Assembly (NCBI GenBank): GCA_910589375.1
Contig: CAJUTK010000003.1
Coordinates: 5,247 to 69,246 of the forward strand
Source of the DNA: an uncultured Bacilli bacterium
GTDB taxonomy: Bacteria; Bacillota_I; Bacilli_A; RF39; UBA660
Reading direction: 5' to 3'
Length of the DNA stretch: 64,000 bases
This document shows positions 8,863 to 16,591 of this stretch, piece after piece. The position numbers and the translations under genes were made by a program. Positions within the stretch are counted from its first letter, which is position 1. The number at the start of each line of letters is the position of its first letter. The notes below the pieces were generated by a model. The model made no database searches. It was not told the DNA's origin and was given only the letters and a program-made list of their open reading frames with translations.

Positions 8863-10989
8863 ATGAAAATTAAAAGAAAATTAAAAACTAGTGTTATATT
8901 ATCTTTTGTAACAACATTATTAATTTTAAGCATAATTGATTTTTCATTTGTTCTTCCAACTAATTCTAAATTTAAAAAGGCTGGTGGAAAAGGTACTGAT
9001 GGCGTTGTTGCATTAGAGTATAAAGTTGGTTTTTATCAACTATATAGAATAGGTAATATTTATGTAGATGATAAAATACCAGGTTTAAAAGCTGATCAAG
9101 CTACTAAAACATTTACCCTTAAATTTGAATTTCCACGACAATTATTAAATGTAACTTCAGATGTAAGTCCTGAAAATTTAGATGTTTATAGTTTTAATGT
9201 TTCTTTAGGACAAGGACAAGGTTGTACAATAACTAATATTAGTAGTGCGAATGCACTTGCTAGTACAACTAATTCCATTACATTTGACCATAAAAATGAA
9301 AATGATGAAAAAATTGCTGTAGAATTAAAATGTAATGATACAGTTAAACCTGAAAACGGAGTTATTGAATTTTCAATTGGCGTTCGCGAAAAAGTAGGAA
9401 ATGAAATTGATTTTGCTTATACTGATTATGATTTCAAAATAACTGAAGAATATTATGATGATATAATGGGTATAGTAAAATGGTCTAATCCATTAATTGT
9501 AAAGTATGGTAATGGCCAAGAATGTACTAGTACTTTAGAAGTTGCACAAAAGTTTAAAGAGTGGATGGAGTATTATTTAAAAGATTCTCCACATGCAGAA
9601 ACTGTTAAAAATTATCTTCACATGGGTGAAGGTGATGACTCTTATCAAAATTACATTATTTCTGGTGCTACTAACTGGACTAAAGAAATTTTAGGTTTAA
9701 AGAAAGAAGCAGTTGTTACTGGTGGTAGTAAAAATCGTGTTACTACTTATACTTATACGATTGAAGATAATTTAATAGGTTATGCTAGAACAGCGGAAGA
9801 ACCTAATAAGAAGATAAATATGTATTTCACTGCTACTACAGCAGAAGAAGTAGAAAAAGCATTTGATTATTATTTAACTGAGGCTAAATTTACAGCAGAA
9901 GAAATTGCAGAAATTAAAGAATATATTAATGTTCGTGGTGGTATTGCTAAAATTGTTTTAGATGGAAAAGTAATACTTGGACTTAGATATGTAAAATCAG
10001 ATAACAGATTGGTTTTAGATACTAAATTATTAGATTATGCAAAATCAATGGGTAAATATGGTGATGTAGCATTTGTTGAGCACAAGACTGATGCCGGAAT
10101 GTTATCAAGTTTTTGGACAATTGTAGATGGATTAGATATTGTTTCAGATAAATTAAAAGATAGAACTACAGGAAATGATAGTGCACTTTATAGACAAATT
10201 GGTGTTGCTAATATCATTAAAAATAATACAGATGATTATTTAAATAATGCAAAATCATTTGTAGATTATTATTTCTCATGGGATGAAGTAAACAATTATT
10301 TTATAGTTACAAAAATTTTCTCTGATGTTACTTTAAATAGTGATAATAAAAATAATATGTATCAATTTACAAAATTAGAGTTACCTCCTGAAATGGATAT
10401 TTCCTTTGAAAATGATCCTACAGATCCAGATAAATTGACACTTGAATTATATATTTATAATTCTTATGTTAATGATTCAGGAAATACTGTTACAGTTAAT
10501 GAAAGTCAAGCACGTATGGATGCTGAAAACGTTGCTATAACATTGAGAAAATATTTCTCAGACATTGGTACTTTAAATTCTACAACGGGTGAGGTAGAAG
10601 GAATTTGGACTACACCAACAACTTATGGAGTACCTACTTTTGTAGCTAATTCAGATGGTTGGGTTGCAACATTTGTTGTTTCTAAGGATTATCAATCTTT
10701 AGTAACAGCATCAAATGATACTCCAAATATTGAAGGTCCATCTGCAGATGAGAGTAATGATTCTAATCAAGCAAATGCTGAACAAAGTGAGGCTAATGCG
10801 ATTGTACAAGAATCATTAGAGTCTGTAAAAAGTACTACAAGTGTTGTAGGAACACCAGATATCATTAATGATTCAGTACAAAAAGAATCTAATGCTTCTA
10901 ATTTAGAAGATGAAAGTTTAGATTCAAATGAGGAAGAGAATAACAGCTTAAGTTTAATTTCTTCTATTATGAGATTTGTAAAAAAATAA
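8863..10989 (+). CDS. Large exported protein of the fibre operon, unknown family
   Basis: The 708-residue product is preceded by GAAGGAGGG. A short basic N-terminus is followed by a hydrophobic segment (residues 10-30), then NSKFKKAGGKGTDGVVALEY, which may contain a cleavage region. The middle is acidic and beta-rich, and reaches residue 620 with no recognised motif. The final ~90 residues are Ser/Asn/Glu-rich, like a linker, and end in an amphipathic LSLISSIMRFVKK that may contact the membrane. It is the last gene before a strong terminator. A structural or tip role is a guess from position. Confidence 0.65.
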   Translation: MKIKRKLKTSVILSFVTTLLILSIIDFSFVLPTNSKFKKAGGKGTDGVVALEYKVGFYQLYRIGNIYVDDKIPGLKADQATKTFTLKFEFPRQLLNVTSDVSPENLDVYSFNVSLGQGQGCTITNISSANALASTTNSITFDHKNENDEKIAVELKCNDTVKPENGVIEFSIGVREKVGNEIDFAYTDYDFKITEEYYDDIMGIVKWSNPLIVKYGNGQECTSTLEVAQKFKEWMEYYLKDSPHAETVKNYLHMGEGDDSYQNYIISGATNWTKEILGLKKEAVVTGGSKNRVTTYTYTIEDNLIGYARTAEEPNKKINMYFTATTAEEVEKAFDYYLTEAKFTAEEIAEIKEYINVRGGIAKIVLDGKVILGLRYVKSDNRLVLDTKLLDYAKSMGKYGDVAFVEHKTDAGMLSSFWTIVDGLDIVSDKLKDRTTGNDSALYRQIGVANIIKNNTDDYLNNAKSFVDYYFSWDEVNNYFIVTKIFSDVTLNSDNKNNMYQFTKLELPPEMDISFENDPTDPDKLTLELYIYNSYVNDSGNTVTVNESQARMDAENVAITLRKYFSDIGTLNSTTGEVEGIWTTPTTYGVPTFVANSDGWVATFVVSKDYQSLVTASNDTPNIEGPSADESNDSNQANAEQSEANAIVQESLESVKSTTSVVGTPDIINDSVQKESNASNLEDESLDSNEEENNSLSLISSIMRFVKK

Positions 10990-11017
10990 AAGCTCAATAT
11001 CGAGCTTTTATTTTTTT
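10988..11017 (+). terminator. Intrinsic terminator of the fibre operon
   Basis: AAAAGCTC (10988-10995) pairs with GAGCTTTT (11002-11009), followed by a T7 run. Confidence 0.85.
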
Positions 11018-11019
11018 AA

Positions 11020-11052
11020 CTAACTATAAAATCTTTCATATATTATAGTTAG
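11020..11052 (+). promoter_or_regulatory. Perfect 10-bp inverted repeat at the SDR ribosome site
   Basis: CTAACTATAA (11020-11029) and TTATAGTTAG (11043-11052) are perfect arms with a 13-nt spacer. The right arm ends inside the AGGAGG at 11051-11056, so a hairpin or bound repressor could limit SDR expression. Confidence 0.5.
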
Positions 11053-11061
11053 GAGGATTAT

Positions 11062-11982
11062 ATGAATTTTGACTATCATTATGGAAATCAATATTTTAAT
11101 TACTATGATAATATAGGAATTAAAAGTGTGAAGTATAATACAATGGCTCCTGAGCAATCACAAAGTTCTCAGCCTGGTAAAGAGTATTTAATGATTCCTA
11201 GACCTGTATTTGACAATCCTGAATATATAGGGAGCAATAAATTAAAAGATAAAGTTGCTATTATAACAGGAGGGGATAGTGGCTTAGGCAGAGCTGCAGC
11301 AATTGCTTTTGTAAAAGAAGGCGCTTGTGTAGTTATTCCTTATTACGATGAATATGAAGATGCTGAAGAAACAAAACAATATATAGAAAATATGGGCGGT
11401 AAATGTTTACTTTTATCAGGGGATATTAGTGAAAAAACTTTTTGTGAAAAAATTGTAGCTGAGACTTTAAAAGAGTTTGGAAGGATAGATATTTTAGTAA
11501 ATAATGCAGGTGTTCAGTATCAGCAAGATGATCTTTTATGTATAACTGATGAGCAATTTGATAGAACGATGAAAGTAAATATTTACGGTATGTTTTATTT
11601 AACTAGAGAGGTTTTGCCGTATTTATCATCGGGAGCTTCCATTATTAATTTGACTTCAGTTACTACTTTTTATGGAGACCCACAATTAATTGACTATGTA
11701 ACAACTAAGGGAGCTATTGTTGGATTTACTAGAGCTTTGGCTCGCAATTTGGCGTTAAAAAATATTAGAGTTAATGCTATCGCTCCAGGATTTTTTTGGA
11801 CACCATTACAACCTGCTTGTTGGGTAAAAGAAAAAATTCCTTCGTTAGGCTCAAGTTCAGCAATGGCAAGAGGGGCAATGCCATATGAGCTAGCTCCAAC
11901 TTTTGTTTTTCTAGCGTCAGATGATTCTAGTTATATGACAGGACAGGTTATTCACAATAATGGCGGAGAAATTATGGGATAA
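11062..11982 (+). CDS. NAD(P)-dependent short-chain dehydrogenase, YhdF/GS39-like
   Basis: The 306-residue protein has an extended N-terminus (about 60 residues with PGKEYLMIPRPVFDNPEY) typical of the general-stress SDR group of Firmicutes. The dinucleotide site is TGGDSGLGR (69-77), NNAG follows in VNNAGVQY, and the active-site set is Ser in NLTSVT, Y212 and K216 in YVTTK. It should act as a soluble oxidoreductase on a small alcohol or carbonyl; the substrate cannot be read. It stands alone between the fibre terminator and the uraA leader. Confidence 0.88.
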   Translation: MNFDYHYGNQYFNYYDNIGIKSVKYNTMAPEQSQSSQPGKEYLMIPRPVFDNPEYIGSNKLKDKVAIITGGDSGLGRAAAIAFVKEGACVVIPYYDEYEDAEETKQYIENMGGKCLLLSGDISEKTFCEKIVAETLKEFGRIDILVNNAGVQYQQDDLLCITDEQFDRTMKVNIYGMFYLTREVLPYLSSGASIINLTSVTTFYGDPQLIDYVTTKGAIVGFTRALARNLALKNIRVNAIAPGFFWTPLQPACWVKEKIPSLGSSSAMARGAMPYELAPTFVFLASDDSSYMTGQVIHNNGGEIMG

Positions 11983-12036
11983 TCTCTATAAAATGGTGGA
12001 AAAACTACTAAAAATTAAAAAAATAAGGGAAAACTC

Positions 12037-12065
12037 TTGCTTTTTCCTTTTGATTATATTATATT
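12037..12065 (+). promoter_or_regulatory. SigA-type promoter of uraA-upp
   Basis: TTGCTT (12037-12042), a 17-bp spacer and TATATT (12060-12065). Transcription would start near 12072, leaving a leader of about 230 nt. The rest of the gap from 11983 to 12036 shows nothing recognisable. Confidence 0.6.
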
Positions 12066-12109
12066 CAATATAAGGGTGTAGAGATGTGACAAAGGTAAGA
12101 GTAAGAACT

Positions 12110-12234
12110 GAAACTTCAAATAATAAGAGTAGTGTAAATACAATGGAAAAAGTTGTATTCTTTGATGTTTCTATTTTACTTTTGTCTGTCGTATTATGTA
12201 TAAAAGAAGGGGTTTGTTTTTAATTCCTTCTTTT
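12110..12234 (+). promoter_or_regulatory. Structured leader with attenuator hairpin before uraA
   Basis: An outer stem pairs GAAACTTCAAA (12110-12120) with TTTGATGTTTC (12161-12171), with one mismatch. It encloses AATACAA (12137-12143) paired with TTGTATT (12153-12159). A terminator-like stem follows: AAAAGAAGG (12202-12210) with CCTTCTTTT (12226-12234). Uracil permease leaders are often attenuated by PyrR, but I do not see a clear PyrR-binding loop or a purine riboswitch core here. Confidence 0.5.
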
Positions 12235-12305
12235 ATTGTGTCTTAAGAAAAAATGGCGCTTATTTTCTTGTTCATTTTCTACATTCAAAATTTTGAGGAG
12301 GATTT

Positions 12306-13868
12306 ATGGAAGAGAGTAGAATGACATTAAATGTCAATGAAAAACCACCAGTTGCGAAGTGGCTAATCTTATCACTTCAACATGTATTTGCTATGTTTGG
12401 TGCTACTATATTAGTTCCAATTTTAGTAAATGGGGCAGCTGGAGCTGAAGTTCTTCCTATTCCTGTGGCTTTAGTAGCTTCTGGTATAGGAACACTTATT
12501 TATATTTTATGTACGAAAGGAAAATCACCAGTATATTTAGGAAGTTCATTTGCTTTTATTGTACCAATTGCAGCAGCTTATGCTAAAGGTGGTATAGCAG
12601 GAGCTATGACTGGCGTTATTGCTGTTGGTATTATTTATGTTATCGTATCACTTATTATTCGCTTTGTTGGTAAAAATTGGTTAGATAAATTGTTGCCACC
12701 AGTAGTAATTGGTCCAATGATAATGATTATTGGTTTAGGATTAGCACCATCTGCTATCAGTCAAATTGGGATTACAGCAGATGCAGTTTTAGAATGGAAA
12801 CCATTAGTTGTTGCACTAGTATCATTTTTAGTAACTGCTGTTGTAATGACTAGGGCAAAAGGATTTTTAAGAATTATTCCATTTTTAGTAGGAATTGTAT
12901 CAGGATACATCTGTGCATGTATATTTGGAATTGTAGATTTTGATCCAGTAATGGAAGCAAGTTTCTTTAGTGTACCACACTTTGTATTCCCATTTATAAG
13001 TTATACTCCAAGTTTTGCATCACTTATTACAATTGCGCCAATTGCTTTAGTAACGTTATGTGAACATATTGGGGATCATATTTCTTTAAGTAATATCATT
13101 GGAAAAGACTTAATAAAGGATCCAGGATTAGATAAAACTTTATTAGGTGATGGTATTGCTACAATAGCAGCTGGATTAATCGGAGGACCTGCGAATACTA
13201 CTTATGGTGAGAATACATCTGTTGTAGGACTTACTAAGGTTGCTTCTGTATGGGTAATTGGCTTGGCAGCTATTATGGCAATTGTTATTGGATTTTTAGG
13301 AAAATTTACAGCTTTAGTATCTACTATACCAAATGCAGTTTTAGGAGGAGTATCTTTACTTTTATATGGTTTCATAGGAATTAATGGTTTAAAAGTTTTA
13401 ATAAAAAATCAAACTGATTTTGAAAACCCTAAAAATGTTATAGTAGCCTCTTCAATGTTAGTACTTGGACTTGGTGGAGCTGTTATTGCTATTAATAGTG
13501 GAGATTTATCTGTAACTATTTCTGGTATGTCTTTAGCTGCTGTAGTAGGTATTATTTTAAATTTATTCTTACCAAATAGAAAAGAAGAAAATGAAACAGT
13601 ACTAGAAGTAATTTCTTCTTCCGATTTAAAGGTAGACACAAAAGGAAACAAGAAGAATGCAAAACAAGATTCTATAGAAGCAACAAAAAAAGAAACTAAG
13701 AAAACAGCAAGTAAAAGTAATAAAAAAAGTACTGCAAAAACTAAAAGTGCTTCAAAGAAAGAAGCAGCTAAAAAAGTAAAAGGAGATACTGAAAAAAAGA
13801 CTAAAAGTACTCCTAAAAAGAAAACAACTTCAAAAAGTAAAACAAGCAAAAGTACAAAAAATAAATAG
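12306..13868 (+). CDS. uraA: Uracil permease (NCS2 family) with Lys/Ser/Thr-rich tail
   Basis: Imports uracil across the membrane by proton symport. The start follows GAGGAGG. The N-terminus reads LQHVFAMFGATILVPIL, the family's first helix, and the substrate region includes ALVTLCEHIGDH and GGPANTTYGENT. The NCS2 core of about 425 residues has the normal length. It is followed by about 90 extra residues dominated by Lys, Ser and Thr (for example KKTASKSNKKSTAKT), a disordered cytoplasmic tail absent from typical UraA. The upp gene starts 19 bp downstream, forming an uptake-and-salvage operon. Confidence 0.92.
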   Translation: MEESRMTLNVNEKPPVAKWLILSLQHVFAMFGATILVPILVNGAAGAEVLPIPVALVASGIGTLIYILCTKGKSPVYLGSSFAFIVPIAAAYAKGGIAGAMTGVIAVGIIYVIVSLIIRFVGKNWLDKLLPPVVIGPMIMIIGLGLAPSAISQIGITADAVLEWKPLVVALVSFLVTAVVMTRAKGFLRIIPFLVGIVSGYICACIFGIVDFDPVMEASFFSVPHFVFPFISYTPSFASLITIAPIALVTLCEHIGDHISLSNIIGKDLIKDPGLDKTLLGDGIATIAAGLIGGPANTTYGENTSVVGLTKVASVWVIGLAAIMAIVIGFLGKFTALVSTIPNAVLGGVSLLLYGFIGINGLKVLIKNQTDFENPKNVIVASSMLVLGLGGAVIAINSGDLSVTISGMSLAAVVGIILNLFLPNRKEENETVLEVISSSDLKVDTKGNKKNAKQDSIEATKKETKKTASKSNKKSTAKTKSASKKEAAKKVKGDTEKKTKSTPKKKTTSKSKTSKSTKNK

Positions 13869-13887
13869 ATAGAAAAGAGGGACCTTA

Positions 13888-14514
13888 ATGAAAGCAATAG
13901 AATTGAAGCATCCTTTAATTGAACATAAGCTTTCTATTTTACGTAATAAAGAAACAGGAACGAAAGAGTTTAGAGAGTTAGTAAAAGAAATAGCAATGTT
14001 TTTATGTTATGAGGCAATGAAAGATGCTAAATTGGAAAAAGTAGAAATAGAAACTCCAATAGAGAAAATGAAAACAGGAAAATTGAATGAGGACAAGTAT
14101 GCATTTGTTCCAATTCTTAGAGCTGGTATGGGAATGCTAGATGGTGTTATTAGTGTAGTACCAAATGCAAAAATTGGACATATCGGTATGTATCGTAATG
14201 AAGAAACATTTGAACCTGTAAATTACTTTTTCAAAGTACCTAAGGACATAGACAAAAGAGAAATAATTTTGTTGGATCCTATGCTTGCAACAGGTGGTTC
14301 TGCTATAGATGCTATTGATTTATTGAAGAGTAAAGGTGCTAAGAAAATAAAATTTTTATGTATTATTGCTGCTCCAGAAGGAATTAAGAAAGTAGAAAAA
14401 GCTCATCCAGATGTGCAAATCTACTGTGGTAGTATAGATAAAAAACTAAATGAAAACAAGTATATTGTTCCGGGACTCGGAGATGCAGGAGATCGGATAT
14501 TTGGAACAAAGTAA
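13888..14514 (+). CDS. upp: Uracil phosphoribosyltransferase
   Basis: Converts uracil and PRPP to UMP in the cytoplasm. The 208-residue length is normal. [14 protein letters not shown], the PRPP loop [12 protein letters not shown] and the uracil-binding C-terminus [17 protein letters not shown] are all present. It follows uraA directly, so imported uracil is trapped as UMP. A terminator follows at once. Confidence 0.96.
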   Translation: MKAIELKHPLIEHKLSILRNKETGTKEFRELVKEIAMFLCYEAMKDAKLEKVEIETPIEKMKTGKLNEDKYAFVPILRAGMGMLDGVISVVPNAKIGHIGMYRNEETFEPVNYFFKVPKDIDKREIILLDPMLATGGSAIDAIDLLKSKGAKKIKFLCIIAAPEGIKKVEKAHPDVQIYCGSIDKKLNENKYIVPGLGDAGDRIFGTK

Positions 14515-14517
14515 AAG

Positions 14518-14541
14518 GCGAAATTTTAATTTCGCTTTTTT
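14518..14541 (+). terminator. Terminator after upp
   Basis: GCGAAAT (14518-14524) pairs with ATTTCGC (14529-14535), followed by T6. Confidence 0.85.
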
Positions 14542-14550
14542 ATTGCAAAA

Positions 14551-15051
14551 TTATGAATAACTAAATCGAGCAGTAGGTCCGGTAGCACCAGTCGAACCAG
14601 TTAAGCCTTGAGGCCCAGTAGGTCCAGTAGCACCAGTCGAACCAGTTAAGCCTTGAGGCCCAGTAGGTCCAGTGGCACCAGTCGGACCAGTTAAACCTTG
14701 AGGACCAGTAGCACCAGTAGCACCAGTAGGACCAATTAAGCCTTGGGGACCAGTAGGTCCGGTAGCACCAGTAGGACCTACTAAACCTTGATGACCAGTC
14801 GGCCCAGTAGCTCCAGCTGGTATAGAGAAGTCTAATATAACATTTTCATTAGTTCCAGAATTAGTAACACTTGCAGCAGTTCCTGGTGCAGTTGTAGTGG
14901 TAGTTCCTACTGTAATAGTAGCAGGTCCTTGAGGCCCAGTTGGACCAGTAGGGCCAGGAACATTTCTTCCACCACAACAACAACCTATGGGTCTAAATTG
15001 ACTGTCACATTCAATACGTTCTATAGCATTTCTATATATTTCTTCATTCAT
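14551..15051 (-). CDS. Collagen-like Gly-X-Y protein
   Basis: The 166-residue protein has a Cys-rich N-terminus ([11 protein letters not shown]), a short G-P-T block, a small non-collagen module ([14 protein letters not shown] to [10 protein letters not shown]) and then a Gly-X-Y tract built from [13 protein letters not shown] units to residue 158. It ends abruptly in ARFSYS. Spore-surface glycoproteins of the BclA kind and other Firmicute collagen-like proteins share this plan but usually add a folded C-terminal trimer domain, which is missing. AGGAGG lies just upstream. Sporulation genes follow 3.5 kb away. A surface or exosporium role is possible, not shown. Confidence 0.75.
   Translation of the reverse strand: MNEEIYRNAIERIECDSQFRPIGCCCGGRNVPGPTGPTGPQGPATITVGTTTTTAPGTAASVTNSGTNENVILDFSIPAGATGPTGHQGLVGPTGATGPTGPQGLIGPTGATGATGPQGLTGPTGATGPTGPQGLTGSTGATGPTGPQGLTGSTGATGPTARFSYS
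14560..14810 (-). repeat. Tandem Gly-X-Y coding repeats
   Basis: Near-identical units of about 51 bp encode [16 protein letters not shown] with small variations. Repeats of this type readily change copy number by slippage or recombination. Confidence 0.75.
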
Positions 15052-15230
15052 TTTTTTACCTCCTACGATATCATATGATGTAGAAAAAAGTGAATTAATG
15101 AAGTTTCATCAGTTTACTAATAATATTAAAGATAGTAAAATACGTTCCTTATTTTTTCACTAAATTTTCTGATTTTATCCATAAAAAAAACAGATAAATT
15201 GAGTAGAATGTTATCAGAAGGGAAGAACTT

Positions 15231-15917
15231 ATGTATAGACAAATATTTAGACGTATAGAAGAAAAGTACTTAATAACTAAGGAGCAACATGATTTTCTTT
15301 TAAAAAAAATAGATAATTTTATTGAAAAAGATGAATATTTTGAATCTACTATTTGTAATATTTATTTTGATTCTGCTTCTAATGATTTATTAATCCGTTC
15401 AATTGATAAGCCACTATATAAAATGAAAATTAGACTAAGAAGTTATGGAATTCCTAGAAAAAAGGATGATGTTTTTTTAGAAATAAAGTTAAAATATAAA
15501 GATATTGTAGGGAAGAGAAGAATTAAATTAAAACTAGGGGATTTTTATAACTATATGAATAAAGGAATATATGATTCTAATAATCAGATTATGAAAGAAG
15601 TAAATTATTTTTTTCAATATTATAATTTACAACCAAGTTATTATTTAGCTTATGACAGAAAAAGTTATAAAGGAATTAAAGAATCACAATTAAGAATTAC
15701 CTTTGATAGAAATTTAAGAAGCAGAAAAGAAGATTTGAAATTAGAACTGGGAGATGCTGGAAAAAAATATTTTAAAGAAGATACTTATATTATGGAGATT
15801 AAGACATTGGATTCTATTCCATTATGGTTAGCAAGAATTTTATCAGAATTAAAAATATTTCCAATTTCTTTTTCAAAGATTGGAAACGTTTATAGGAGGG
15901 ATTGTATTATATGTTAA
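15231..15917 (+). CDS. VTC-domain protein (polyphosphate polymerase-like)
   Basis: The 228-residue protein matches the VTC domain, a CYTH-like tunnel fold: EEKYLITKEQ, a basic KMKIRLRSYG, FLEIKLKYKDIVGKRRIKL, YDRKSYKG, LRITFDRNLR and the closing YIMEIKT. Eukaryotic VTC4 makes polyphosphate from ATP. The bacterial versions beside DUF4956 are less well studied, so the reaction is uncertain. The charged residues that bind phosphate appear present. The gene overlaps the DUF4956 gene by 7 bp. Confidence 0.85.
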   Translation: MYRQIFRRIEEKYLITKEQHDFLLKKIDNFIEKDEYFESTICNIYFDSASNDLLIRSIDKPLYKMKIRLRSYGIPRKKDDVFLEIKLKYKDIVGKRRIKLKLGDFYNYMNKGIYDSNNQIMKEVNYFFQYYNLQPSYYLAYDRKSYKGIKESQLRITFDRNLRSRKEDLKLELGDAGKKYFKEDTYIMEIKTLDSIPLWLARILSELKIFPISFSKIGNVYRRDCIIC

Positions 15918-16582
15918 CAAGTATTTATTCAAATTCTACAGGAAATATAGAATTGTGGGAAATTGCAGTATGTTCTGCAACTGCCATTATTTTAGGGTTT
16001 ATTATAGCGCTTACTCATATGAAAACATCAAAGTATAGTAAAAACTTTTTAGTAACTCTTATTGTACTTCCAATACTAGTCAATGCTGTTATCATTATGG
16101 TGAATGGAAATTTAGGAACTTCAGTAGCCATAGTAGGTGCTTTTAGTTTAGTTAGGTTTCGTAGTATACCAGGAACATCTAAGGAAATATTAAGTGTATT
16201 TTTTGCTATGACTGTAGGACTATCTCTTGGGATGGGACATATTTTCTTTGCGTGTCTTGTTACAGCATTTACATCTATTTCTATTGTACTGTTTAGTAAA
16301 ATTAATTTTTTTGAAGTAGGCAATCAAGAGAGAATTTTAAAAGTGACTGTTCCAGAAAATTTGGATTATACTAATATGTTTGAAGATATTTTTAAAGAAT
16401 ATACAAAACAGGTGCAACTAGAGTCAGTAAAAACAACTAATATGGGAAGTTTATTTGAACTTCATTATCGCCTTGTATTTGATAGAAGCAAAAATGAGAA
16501 AGAATTTTTAGATGAACTTCGAGTAAAAAATGGAAACTTAAAGATATCTTTTAGTCACCCAATAGATACTACAGAAATATAG
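15911..16582 (+). CDS. DUF4956 membrane protein
   Basis: The ATG at 15911 is chosen because AGGAGGG ends 10 bp upstream; a TTG at 15902 would touch that site. The 223-residue product has about four membrane helices and the conserved GAFSLVRFRSIPGTSKEI and FFAMTVGLSLGMG segments, then a soluble C-terminal domain of about 80 residues. It is regularly found with VTC-domain genes. It may be the membrane partner, perhaps a channel or anchor. Function is unknown. Confidence 0.85.
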   Translation: MLTSIYSNSTGNIELWEIAVCSATAIILGFIIALTHMKTSKYSKNFLVTLIVLPILVNAVIIMVNGNLGTSVAIVGAFSLVRFRSIPGTSKEILSVFFAMTVGLSLGMGHIFFACLVTAFTSISIVLFSKINFFEVGNQERILKVTVPENLDYTNMFEDIFKEYTKQVQLESVKTTNMGSLFELHYRLVFDRSKNEKEFLDELRVKNGNLKISFSHPIDTTEI

Positions 16583-16591
16583 GAGAATAAA

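Noticed and set aside
1..10989. LPxTG sortase anchoring in the fibre proteins
   Set aside because: No LPxTG-type motif with hydrophobic tail is visible in any of them.
13409..13897. Antisense open frame opposite the uraA tail
   Set aside because: It is the complement of the Lys-rich repeats and gives a low-complexity hydrophobic product without support.
14551..15051. CRISPR-like array
   Set aside because: The regular repeats are Gly-X-Y codons in an open frame, with no constant repeat/spacer structure.
15056..15077. SigK-like CATATGATA before the collagen-like gene
   Set aside because: The start point would fall inside the ribosome site, and no AC is 16-17 bp upstream.
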